This document shows, in pieces, positions 47,311 through 57,599 of a stretch of DNA of 64,000 bases. Source of the DNA: Piper betle (Eukaryota > Streptophyta > Magnoliopsida > Piperales > Piperaceae); NCBI GenBank assembly GCA_033002965.1, contig JAURVB010001730.1, positions 24,494-88,493 on the forward strand. Direction: 5' to 3'. Position 1 is the stretch's first letter, and each line of letters starts with the position of its first letter. A program made the position numbers and the translations under genes. The notes under the pieces were generated by a model. It had not been told where the DNA came from and did not search any database. It was given only the letters and a program-made list of their open reading frames with translations.

Positions 47311-48611
47311 TTAAATCTCAGCGCCTGGATTCTCTTGCTCAAATGCGTCGCCGAGTCTTTCATGAATCCACCTCTTTAGCAGAGCTAACGCAGCCACCGG
47401 CTGGATCATTGGAACCATGTGACCTGTCTCATGAACCTAGTGCAATCCCATCCGACCACAAGTCAGAAATTGTTACACTCCCACAATTAGAAATTGTTAC
47501 TCTGCTCCTGAAGTTTCTAGTTTTTAACCAAGTTTTAGGGTCATATCAAAGAGAATGATTTGCTTTTTGTAAAATGATTTTACAAGATTAACAACAAAAC
47601 AGAATGAAATCGGGAACAACATATGATTTGCGTACTGAGTTAAGCCAAAAAACAAAAATGGTTCCTAGCCATAAATACCTTAAACAAGATACCTTATTCA
47701 GGTAAAAAGATAGTTTTTGCAGATGATATCAGTATTTGGAAGATCTGGCATGCATTTAACAAGTGTTGGCCATCTATTAGAAAATAAAATTCCCGATAGT
47801 TTTCTTAACAAAATAAAATATATATATTGAAGAGCATGATGAACTTGAGAAAAGAAGGTTGTCCAGTACCTTGAATAAACTAACAGGTCCGTAGCTTTTC
47901 AGCAGCCCAGCTTCTGTTCCATTAACTAGAAACGGATCGCTAGGAGCTGCAGCAAATTGTTGTTGACCAGACCGTTCCATGGATTGAACCCATCTAGAAT
48001 TTCCTGCATTGTGAACGAAAAAAGAAATTCACATGTTGCAATGCCAGGTTTTTCTTGTGGTCAGATATCCATAGAAGTAATTATTTCAAACCCAGAAAAA
48101 TAAAAAGAAAAAAAAGAAATGAGCAAGCAACATGTGTCAAGATGGTATGATGATAGCATTATACAAATATGTTCTAAGCATACCCAACCAATTGCAAATA
48201 AGGTCATATTCCCCAGCATAGATGAACATTTTCACTCCATCCTCAACAAGTGCAGGAATGCCCACTTCCAAATTTCTCATCCAGTCCGTAAGCATAGCCT
48301 GTATACTGTGGGGCTACAAGAAACAAATTTTATGTCTCCCACGCCCGGAGAGTTTGACAGATTTCTGTCTGAGGAACTTCTCCATGTTGAAGAAGTTGTA
48401 ACAAAGGTCACCTTCACACTTCTTTCTCATGTCATAATACTGCAACATTAAATCACGAAATCTCTCAAACATCTTTGGTGTTTAACTTCGAAACACAGCA
48501 ATTAAATAATTAATAAACTCACATTAATTTATCCAGCAATTTTCATCATGGAATTGAACATGTTATTGCAGACTGCGAAGGATGCCATGCAAGCAGCTGT
48601 TCCCGGTGTTC
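47311..48611 (-). pseudogene. Serine carboxypeptidase-like (SCPL47-49 type), 5'-truncated
   Basis: Minus-strand 3' half of an S10 serine carboxypeptidase, normally a vacuolar or secreted enzyme of about 500 residues. Exons with matching splice sites: 48611-48523 (GTPGTAACMASFAVCNNMFN, with a TAA in place of the CAA read in the 23.3 kb copy), 48439-48184 (YYDMRKKCEGDLCYNFFNME, then LTDWMRNLEVGIPAL and YAGEYDLICNWLG with the catalytic Asp), 48003-47880 (NSRWVQSMERSGQQQF to SYGPVSLFK), 47436-47311 (VHETGHMVPMIQPVAALALL with the catalytic His, then stop). The exons with the nucleophilic Ser are absent. A frameshift near 48340 adds to the stop. Pseudogene. It lies about 330 bp upstream of, and opposite to, peptide copy 5. 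Confidence 0.88.
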
Positions 48612-48941
48612 CTGCAATAATGTATTGCTCTCTGCTTAATGTAAATGTATAACAGTAAAGTAATTTTCTCTCCGATGGTTTACATTAGAAATAGAAAAAA
48701 TAGTAATTTAATTCTAAATCAAACAAACAATCCTTCATCAATGAAATCAATCTGTAGCAGTAACACCTTCACGACTCTTTCAGGTCAAAATATTTATTCC
48801 ATTTGCCAAGGGAATGTTCCCTTTCAGGGTATATAAAAGATAAAAAACGATCCAATGATCCAAATAACTAAAGTAAACGGAGTGTGCCACTACAAGTTTT
48901 TTTATTTTTTATTTTTTCTTTAGAACACAAACATGCTGAGG
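48612..48941. other. Spacer between carboxypeptidase and peptide copy 5
   Basis: Same interval as 23357-23717, with small deletions. No gene. Ends in an A/T run (TTTTTTATTTTTTATTTTTT) just before the TATA element. Confidence 0.5.
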
Positions 48942-49003
48942 TTTATTATATATACACAAACAGATATGTAGGAAAGTAATTCATGAGTTCATCACTCAAC
49001 TAG
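48942..49003 (+). promoter_or_regulatory. Promoter and six-codon uORF of peptide copy 5
   Basis: TATA element TTTATTATATATACAC at 48942-48957 and uORF (Met-Ser-Ser-Ser-Leu-Asn, stop) at 48983-49003, 75 bp before the main ATG. Confidence 0.6.
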
Positions 49004-49077
49004 AAGAAAGGCAGTGAATTAGGTGTTGATTACTTTAATTCAGTCGGTCATTCCTGTTTTTCCCTTCAGCTTGCTCA

Positions 49078-49422
49078 ATGGGCATGGCTAATAGTATTGT
49101 TCTTCAATTTCTGATCATTTTAGTTTTGTTGGTTTCACTTGTTCCGTGCCGAGAAAGTAATGTCGGGACCAATCTCATGAAAGGCACCCATCCGTCACCC
49201 CCGGAGTGCATACCTGGTGCCCGTCTAGCAAAATCTACTAGCAACGACGTCCACGATTGCCCTCGCCGGCGTAGGACAAGCTCCATCGCGGCAGCGATTT
49301 ACCGTGTTGACCGAGCTTCAGCATCTGCACCTGCCCCTACTTTACGTTCTCCGGATTTGGTAGAAGACATGGGCAAGATTAATGCAACAGCAATTGCATC
49401 ACCTGATCTCAATTACAAATGA
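49078..49422 (+). CDS. Small secreted peptide precursor, copy 5 (intact)
   Basis: Intact 114-residue frame, MGMANS to SPDLNYK, with the architecture of copy 3: signal peptide ending near VPC, MKGTHPSPPEC, cysteines 16 residues apart, CPRRRRTSS, YRVDRASASAPAP and a C-terminal tail with an NAT sequon. Differences from copy 3 are Y/H, P/L, R/S, I/V, P/S and I/E, in the stretches between the signal peptide, the tetrabasic site and the tail. The tail INATAIASPDLNYK is identical in copies 1, 3 and 5, as is CPRRRRTSS. Family unknown; an apoplastic signalling or defence peptide is a guess from architecture. Confidence 0.8.
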   Translation: MGMANSIVLQFLIILVLLVSLVPCRESNVGTNLMKGTHPSPPECIPGARLAKSTSNDVHDCPRRRRTSSIAAAIYRVDRASASAPAPTLRSPDLVEDMGKINATAIASPDLNYK

Positions 49423-52235
49423 TCATCTTCTCTACATTTACATGGTACTAAGTGGTCATATTTTCAGATAAAGGTTTTAAAGTTACAAAGCATGTAAGGT
49501 TCTTAAGCAGGCCTTGCGTAAATCTGTTCCTGTGTTTGGTAGGTCTTCGGTATATAATCTATCAGTTGTGTACGCATTGTATAAATCTATCTGATGGCTA
49601 TGTCTATGTGATCAATCTTTGGTTAATGAAAGTATTATATTGAAAGAAGGTTAATATGCAGGGTACCTGTGGATTCATCATGCCTATTTGTGAAGATATT
49701 TACTTAGTTAAGCACTTTATTTGTGCTGACAATACAATTCCGCGATAACGGACAAACATCATATTTTTTTAAACCTTGCAATTAGTCTTTTATGGGTTTT
49801 CTGCTATATACAAATAAAGAAGACTGCATAATGGTTTACACATATAGAAAATGGTTGGGCCTCCTCAAATGGTTTATAAACATAGAAGATAATGTTGCGG
49901 GTGGTCTGAGCCTCCTCAAATCGGTGTAATGGAGGAAAATATGAAGAAAGAGAGAAAAATAATGGCATAGAAAATAATAATAAATAGAAAGACATGGAGA
50001 GTTACTGTGAATGAAAAATACCTCACAATCCACCAAAAATTACCTTTAAATACCTTACAATCTACAAAAAGAAGTAATTTTCACGGTAAAGAGATAAAAA
50101 CAAGTACAAAACTTATTCATTTCCCTTTCATTCTTAAATCAGTAATTCTGATTAAATAACCTCTTTTATCTATTAAATTTGCAAAGAAAATCCTTCTTTG
50201 GTAAGAAATTCTTAGAAAAACCTCTCTAGCATATCCTAATAGAAAATTAGACTTTTATAAAAGTAGACACAAAAAACAGCTTTTATACATGAAGAAAAGT
50301 GTACAAATTACGTCCATGCGACATGCCTAATATCATATACTTCAGGTCATGTACAGCTCTTGGGCTCGGAAAATAAAAAGTTATGTAAACTTAATAATAA
50401 ACTTAAATCCTTCCACACCCTAAAAAAATAGCATATCCACAGGCCACTTGCTGCAGTGGCGTTGGTTATACATTTTACTATGATCAACTAGCTTTATTTT
50501 TATTTATCAACCTAACTTTTTGTTCATCTATTATTTTTTATTTTTTATATATTCCCTTCTTGGTGAGAAACAACGAATGAGGGTAGCTTCCGTGATTCAG
50601 ATTCTATTCTAGCTGTTTTGTTCTTTGAATCGCTATATATTGCAGTATATAATAATTTTCACTAAATGTCCAAAACTAGTGGGCAGGGATTTCTCCATGT
50701 CGTCAAAATTAAAATTAAGTGGTATTATTTAACGTTAAAAATGATCAATCAACTTCATTTATTTTGGCCAGTGCATGGGTTATCGATATATTACTGTTTA
50801 TTATTCGACTTCAATTCACCTTTTCAATCAAAGCAATTTTTTTGGAATAAAGTGGAACAGTTACTCATAAAAACATTGTTTTTATAAGAAATTTATTTTA
50901 CTTTTAAGTTTTAGAAAACCGACAAAATAAGCAGGTTAAATGGGGAGCTGATTAATTTATTTATATCAATTTTAAATGAATAAAATACAATGACTTTTTT
51001 GGCTTTTGACAATTGACATTAGTTATCAAAAGGTTCCATCTTCTGTGGTTCTAAAATGCAGATATGGAAGAAGATTCTATTTTTGTTCTTTGTGGCTCCA
51101 TTATATATTACATACATTTACTTCCAATCTCCCCAACTTAGGGGCCAAGTCTTTCTGATAAAGATTCGATATGATTGGGATTGTGACGTTTGAGAAAGAA
51201 AAGATGAATGCGCGGGAGTTTTGACTGCTTTATACATTAGTAAGCGATACGGAACCAACGAGGAAGTTGCTAAGATGGCGAACTCTATTTTTGTTCTTTT
51301 GTGGTTCGGACACCTGTCGTGATGGACGCCGTGATATGTTACAATAACTTCACTTCCAATCTCTCCACAACTTAGGGTGACCTGTTCTTGTTCATAAAGA
51401 TTATATATGGAACGGATTGTGAAGTTAAAAAGACATGCTTGCGAGTGATTTTTGATTGCTTTTATGCGTTAGCGAGGGAATGACACAAAATCAATGAGGA
51501 ATTTGTTAAGAACAAGACTGTCGAAAGTGTTAGTAATAGATCTACATCATTTTTATAAAAATGGTTAATCAAAATTAAACATATATAAATTATATTTCAT
51601 TATCACTGATAAATTTAAGCTTACCTTCTAAGTATTAAATGCTGAATTATTTTTACTGGTCTTACAATCTGTCCACCTCAACAATTTATGTTCTTGAAAT
51701 TCTTATACTCACCTTATAATTAGTAGTTTACCTTATATTAGTTTAATTTCGCACATTATCCAATGTAGAGTCACGCTTGGGTGACTCTGATATTATTTGT
51801 AACGACTTAATTTAAAATATAAATTAATGGTCCTAAATTATTTTTTCAAAAATAATTAATCAAAATTTAAAACCTATAATCTAATTCTATTAATAAATTG
51901 AATCTTCCTTGATTATGTATTAGATAAAGGACTAATTTTGAAGGTCTTAAAAATATTAAACATATTAGTCATGCTGGAATAAAAAGAGTGATTGATGAAA
52001 AATGCCCTCAATTAATTCAATGCTTGAATAATTAAAACCGATCTAGCACTTCAAGAACTGCAAATGCTGCCCAAAGATGTTATGAATCGGGCATATGAAT
52101 CAAACTCGGTGGAGTATGGAGTCAAATCGGGCATTACCTTTACCTATTAATTTTTTTAACTACAAAGCGGAGTTCTGTAACATTAGAGTTGAATCAAACT
52201 CGAGTCATATTTTTTACGTGTGGCCGTTGCTTATC
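49423..52235. repeat. 3' flank of peptide unit, copy 5
   Basis: Homologous to 4.65-7.18 and 24.2-27.0 kb, then from 52.1 kb to the region before the relic at 14.2 kb. It includes 3' UTR-like DNA, the doubled element (about 51068-51280 and 51280-51500) and AATGCTGCCCAAAGATGTTA at 52061. Open frames here are short and differ between copies. No gene supported. Confidence 0.6.
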
Positions 52236-52556
52236 ATGAACTCCAACCAGCTGCTCTCCGCCGTCTCCTCTGGCGGCGCAGCCACCGTCCTCAGGTCGCT
52301 TTATCGCGCTTTCATGTCATTGCTGCGTAAAAGGTTTCATCTTTTTGCTCTATAATAATATTTGTGTTGCTGTTTTTTCTGTGTTGGCTGGTATGGTTAA
52401 TGCAGAATGGCCGTCAAAAGTCGAAACTTTATGGTTGTAGCAGGTCTTTTCGCCGACGATTCGTATGTATTGCTGAATGATAAGGCGGAAAAATTTGATA
52501 TGCGTAGGCAAATGATTCATAAGTTGAATGTGGTTTTGAGAAAAAATTTTTGTTAA
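52236..52556 (+). CDS. Small two-exon gene with LYR-like N-terminal motif
   Basis: Proposed spliced gene, exon 1 52236-52333 and exon 2 52406-52556, intron of 72 bp with GT at 52334 and TGCAG at 52401-52405. It gives 82 residues: MNSNQLLSAVSSGGAATVLR, then SLYRAFMSLLRKR across the splice, MAVKSRNFMVVAGLFADDSY, and a basic C-terminus FDMRRQMIHKLNVVLRKNFC. The SLYRAF segment resembles the Leu-Tyr-Arg signature of small mitochondrial LYR assembly factors, but the match is short and the rest is not diagnostic. Exon 2 recurs at 35.39-35.56 and 58.56-58.69 kb with stops. In those two the stop comes after 20 codons, so this is the only readable copy. It may be a gene or the last relic of one. Confidence 0.45.
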
Positions 52557-53062
52557 TTTGATGTGCTATAATCTGAGAATGAGATTAGCCATATGATTTT
52601 ATCCATTGATCTAAAGATTATATGGTTATTGTTGGAATTGTAAGCCATTGTGATCAGTGGGGCTATGTTACTGCTAGGACTGAAGCTAATCCGGAAAATC
52701 TACTAGCTAAAGTAAACTGTGGATTGAAATTAGTTTTTTGTGTTATAGATGTGGATGTTGGGAGCTTTTCCACGATGAAGACCAGTCTTTGCAGATAGCC
52801 GCCTGGCATCATTGGTGTCTAGACAACACTTGAGCAGGTAAATTGCAATTTTTTTGTTGAAGGATCAAGGAGTATGTTTATGCTATTAAATTTGTCAATT
52901 CTTTAAGGTCCAAGGAATGTAAACATGTGCATTTCTAAAACTAAAACGCCTGCGTTGTAGTTCCAAAACCATTCATTTGATCATACATGTAGTAAACTTT
53001 GTCTGCAAAAGGCATTGCGGAAAATTATTGCCATGACACTTTTTAACATTTTTGAGCAGAAA
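52557..53062. other. Spacer, weak coding traces
   Basis: Between the small gene and the UGT end. AT-rich with a few exon-like stretches (52670-52760) but no frame, splice pair or similarity I can support. Confidence 0.4.
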
Positions 53063-54268
53063 TCAAGAGTCAAGTACGTGGGACAGCTCTCCGCTACCGG
53101 CATATTTTCTAGCAAAGTCTAGGAGGAGATCCACATTCCTGTATGAAGAGCCACCCACTTTCATGGCCTGTTCTGCCAGCTTAGCCCGATCTTGGGCTCT
53201 CTTCCTCCTTTCTTCTCCTTCCTCCCCCTCGTACATCACCATTTCCACAGCCTCCTTGTTGCTTTCTTGTCGATCTGATCCCCCACCTCCTCCTGTCCCC
53301 ACGCAGTTCCCTGCCTCACTCCAAGGCTCACACCTACCTGCAACACCTCCACTATTAGCTTCTCATTGTAGAACTGCTCTGCAAACATGGGACAGGTTGC
53401 CATGGGCACCCCGGCACATATTCCTTCCAATGTTGAATTCCACCCACAATGTGTGAGGAATGCACCAGTTGAGCGATGTGAGAGTATCAGCACTTGAGGT
53501 GCCCACCCCTTGATCACCGGTCCCCTACCTTTTGTAGAGAAATAGACACTTTAGTAAACAACCCAAAAAATATTTTCCCTCAAGATGAAATGAAAACAAA
53601 TATAAGATAAATAAGAAACACCAAGATAAAAAATAGATGAAAACTTTCTTCCAAATTAAAAAAAAAAACCAACCCACTCGATCAACTTTAATTAAGAAAA
53701 TCTCTTATAATCAAGTATCAAATAAAAGTTTGACAAAACTCTATTAATATAAATCAGACAAAGAACAAAATCTGAAATATACAATTCTTGAGAAATAAAT
53801 ATATTACAAATTGAGAAATTAACATACACCTCAAAATAAATTAGATCGACCTCACACCCTAGATTAAAACCCCGACTTCAACTTGAAATGATGAAAAACT
53901 TCTCTAAACTCTCCCTTTATGAGTTGAATATGCTCAAAAACTTTCAAGAAGAATATGAGTAGAATTCTAGAAGTCACCTCATTAAAACTTCTATAGAAAA
54001 AGATGAAATCACATATAGGTATACGAAACACCAACCATTAGTGTGATAAACGAAAAGCCAAAATTGACAATTGAGTTCTTTCAATACGAATGGGTGAGGG
54101 AAACTCAACATATCCTCCCTTCACGAATCCATGAGCTAACTAGATATAAGTGTTAGCAAAATTCTCCATACCAACTCCATTTTGACAAAATAAATATTTG
54201 TCCTTTGTCACAATTATAAATATTTGTCCTTTGTCACAATTTTGGTTCACATATCTGAGACGTTCTTG

Positions 54269-55553
54269 TCAGTGTGAACCTTGTTCAACTCTAACAACTT
54301 TCTCTCCAACACATCTCTTACTAAATGATATCGAACATCTCATGTGTTTACTCTTTGAATGAAAACTAGAGTTCTTACTCAAATGTATAGCACTTTGACT
54401 ATCACAAAGTACCTCATATTTATCTTGACTTATACCAATTTCATTCAAAAATCTTTTCAACCATAGAACCTCTTTGCAAGCTTCTATAACTGCAATGAAT
54501 TCAGCTTCAATTGTGGATAAAGCAACACACTTTTGCAATTCGGATTGCCCAGAAACAACACCACCCACAAAAGTAACAACAACCCCAGAAGTAGACCTCC
54601 TAGAGTCAAGATCACCAGCCATATCTGCATCACTATAACATAATAATATAGGCTTGTCTCCCCCAAAGCATAAACCCAACTTGAAAGTACCTCTCAAATA
54701 TCTCAATATCCACTTAACTACTTGCCAATGTTCTCTACGAGGATTAGACAAATGTCTACTCACTGCCCCGACAGCATACGTTATGTCTGGTCTAGTACAA
54801 ACCATAGCATACATAAGACTCCCTACAATAGATGCATAAGGGACATTCTTCATTTCATTTACTTCTGTATCACTAAGCTCACCCTTCTTCAATTTGAATT
54901 GAGCTCCTAATGGAATAGAAACCGGCTTGGCTTCCTTCATGTTGAATCGCTCAAGAATCTTCTCAATGTATTTCTCTTGGGATAACTAAATCTTCTTAAC
55001 TTTTCTATCCCGCTGGATGGACATGCCAAGAATTTGCCTAGCTGCACCCAAATCCGTCATAGCAAAGGATTTCCCTAAATTTTGTTTCAAATCTACAATT
55101 CTTGTTTTATCTTGTCCAAGAATCAATATATCATCAATATAAAGAAACAAAATAATAAAGCCATTCTTTCCAAATTTCTTGATAAATACACAATGGTCTG
55201 AAATAGTTTTGTTGTAGCCTTGATTATCTATAAAAGAATCGAACTTCTTGTACTATTGTCTAGGAGCTTACTTGAAGCCATACAAGCTCTTCTCCAATCT
55301 ACACACCATCTGTTTCTTTTCCTTATCCACAAAACCCTTAGGTTATTCCATACATATTGTTTCATCAAGATCACCATGGAGAAATATAGTCTTCACATCT
55401 AACTGTTCAACCTCCAATCCATACTTGCAGCTAAACCTAGCACACAATGGATTGAAGACATTTACAATCGGTGAGAAAATTTCGTCAAAGTCAATACCTT
55501 TCTTCCGCCCGAAACCTTTCACCACAAGTCTTGCCTTATACCTTGGATGTGAG
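54269..55553 (-). pseudogene. Copia reverse transcriptase/RNase H fragment
   Basis: Minus-strand pol remnant. From 55525: KGFGRKKGIDFDEIFSPIVN and LEVEQLDVKTIFLHGDLDE of the reverse transcriptase fingers and palm, a stretch with ILGQDKTRIVDLKQNLGKSF around 55120, then a 223-codon open frame (54940-54269) with VGSLMYAMVCTRPDITYAVG, DSRRSTSGVVV, STIEAEFIAVIEACKE and LCDSQSAIHLSKN, the RNase H active-site region. The YVDD-box segment is damaged. No complete enzyme. Confidence 0.88.
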
Positions 55554-55806
55554 TAGGGTTGCTAATTGAGTGAGCCAGCTCGTGAGCATTTAGCGTTTGG
55601 CTCGGCTTGACTCGACTCGAAACTCAAAATTTAAATGCTCGAGCTCAAACTCGACTCGAACTCGAATCTTACGAGCCGAGCTTGAGCAAGGTCGTATTTG
55701 ACTCGACTCGACTCGAGTCGGTTATAACTCGAACTCGACTCGAATTCGATTTGTGGCTCGACTCGATAAAATAATATAATAATATAGTTTTATATTATAT
55801 TATATT

Positions 55807-55841
<35 letters not shown>

Positions 55842-56249
55842 TATATATATGTACATACAATATAATAACAAAGAAGTGAGATAGTTGAGATGGTAAGTAT
55901 TCACCTTGATGACCTCAAGGTTGTGGCTTCAATCCACATTGAGTGCTTTTTTTTAAGTGAGGGACTTTTGACTTTTAATCGAGCTAGTTTCGAGCTCACG
56001 AACGAGCTGGGTTTGAGCTCTGAAAAATTAAACAGTTTAAGTGTATTCGAGCATGAGTCGACCTCGAACACATAAAAGATATTCGAGTCAAACTTGAACA
56101 TATATGTTCAAAACTCGTTTGACCTCGAGTCGAGGTCGAACAAGTTTCGAACTATTTGATCTCGAATCGAATTCAAACGAGTTTTGAACTATTCGAGCCG
56201 AGTTCGAACATAAGTCGAGCTCGGCTCGCTTGCTCAATTAGCACCCCTA
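55554..56249 (-). mobile_element. Non-autonomous hAT-type element (696 bp) inside the copia element
   Basis: Left end TAGGGTTGCTAATTGAGT, right end read inward TAGGGGTGCTAATTGAGC. The 8-bp target copies GATGTGAG (55546-55553) and TTTGTGAG (56250-56257) agree at 6 of 8 positions. The interior is rich in CTCGA motifs and holds a (TTTA)n run at about 55808-55846; it is the inverse of the element at 16407-17099. A minus-strand frame of 66 codons is not transposase. Confidence 0.82.
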
Positions 56250-57599
56250 TTTGTGAGTTACCGTTTTCATGAGAAATTGAGAAATTAACATGTACCTCAA
56301 AAGAAATTAGATCAACCTCACACCCTGGATTAAGACCCCGACTTTTACTTGACATGATGAGAAATTTCTCCAACTCTCTCTTTATGAGCTAAATATGCTA
56401 AAAAAACTCTCAAGAGTCTTCATATAGAAGAATATGAGTTGAATTCTAGAAGCCACCTTATTAAACTTTTATAAAAAAGGACAAAATCACACATAGGTAT
56501 ATGAAATATCAACCATTAGTGTGATAAATGAAAAGCCAAAATTGACAATTGAGTTCTTCTAGTACTAATAGGTGAGCAACACCTTTCACCCTCTCTTCAA
56601 AAATTTTCCTCTCCAAGCCATCTTTCTATCTCTTGTGAATTCTTGCCTAAATGAAATTGTGATTAGATGCCTCTAACCCAAGTCCAACGGCTATCATCTC
56701 TGAAGTCTTCAAGTGGCTCACACTGCCAAAGCTAACATATATCACGGATTTTGGGTCTTTCATGTCAAGCCATCTGATACTCTCAATGTTAGCAGTGGAC
56801 TTGCTGCCCCTGTCAGCCTTGTCATCGGCGGTGGCACTGCACAGTGAGAGAGGTCCAACAGTCCACACCCTCTTCCCTTTGGCCTTTTGATATTCCACTA
56901 GATACTCTTGCTCTAGTGCATCAAATGTGTTCATCACCACACCGTCAGCCGTTGCCTCCCCTTCCAACAAACTATCTCTGATGCTCTGAGACTCTGGCAG
57001 CTGCCCATTGCAAGCTGTGTTTGAGACTTTGTGAACTTGATTGTTTCTGGTAAGCCAGGAATTGAGAAGGGCTCCAAGTCAGAAATCACTCTCTCCATGT
57101 TGTAGTGACGGAAGTTGTGAATAGCCAGCAGTGAAAAACAACCGAATCCGTGGAAGACAAATCTGGGGATTCCAAGGTTGTGGGCTACCTTGGTCGACCA
57201 AGGGATTGCCCATGTCAGATATAATGCAGAGTGGCTTGGGACGTAGCTCCTTGAGGAGCAATTCCACAGCCCCCTCAGCATGATGGTTGCATTGAAGAAC
57301 TTACCGATCATGTCACCGGAGGGTAGGTCGTCCAGGGTCTCACAGCCCTCAGGCAGCCCTGCCTTGACTGGAGGGAAGGTGGCAGTGTGAGTCAAGATGG
57401 ATAGACCGGCAGCAATCTCTCGCTCGGTGATGGCAGCAAACCAGGCTGTGTTTGCTGGAGTAGTGATGATGGTGGCGGCGGAACCACGCCTGGCAAAGAG
57501 CCTGGCCATGTCAACCATGGGGATCAAGTGGCCTTTGGCCATGTAAGGCAGGAACACCAGATGTGGCTTCGATTCATGGTTCTCATGATCTGCTTCCAT

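Larger units (their letters stand above)
53533..56581 (-). mobile_element. Deleted Ty1/copia retrotransposon inside the UGT gene
   Basis: Minus-strand element of 3049 bp bounded by CCTTT target copies (53528-53532 and 56582-56586). On its own strand it starts TGTTGCTCACC and ends TTCTCTACA. The 3' LTR is 53533-54110, preceded on the coding strand by the purine tract GAAGGGAGGATA. The 5' LTR is shortened (about 56273-56581). The interior keeps only the reverse transcriptase and RNase H end of pol, plus a hAT element; gag, protease and integrase are deleted. Confidence 0.9.
53063..57599 (-). pseudogene. UDP-glycosyltransferase (UGT73-like), split by nested transposons
   Basis: Minus-strand family-1 glycosyltransferase, intronless, start ATG at 57599. 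The N-terminal half (57599-56587) has PHLVFLPYMAKGHLIPMVDM with the conserved His, ARLFARRGSAATIITTPANT, and later MNTFDALEQEYL, RVWTVGPLSLC, IRWLDMKDPKSVIYVSFGSV and a region ending FEERVKG. The C-terminal half (53532-53063) resumes with [14 protein letters not shown], the PSPG donor-binding box (WAPQ..HCGWNS..AEQ), then the family C-terminus [20 protein letters not shown] and SSYRNVDLLLDFARKYA. Several frameshifts (about 57270, 57010, 53300) and stops near 56640 show it is dead apart from the insertion. A copia element lies exactly between the codons for VKG and RGP, with AAAGG (CCTTT on +) duplicated. The next gene upstream, the PPR copy, points the other way. Confidence 0.92.

Noticed and set aside
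23105..57599. UGT plus serine carboxypeptidase-like genes as a specialised-metabolite gene cluster
   Set aside because: All UGT and SCPL copies are broken, the SCPL type resembles true carboxypeptidases more than acyltransferases, and no other pathway enzymes are present.
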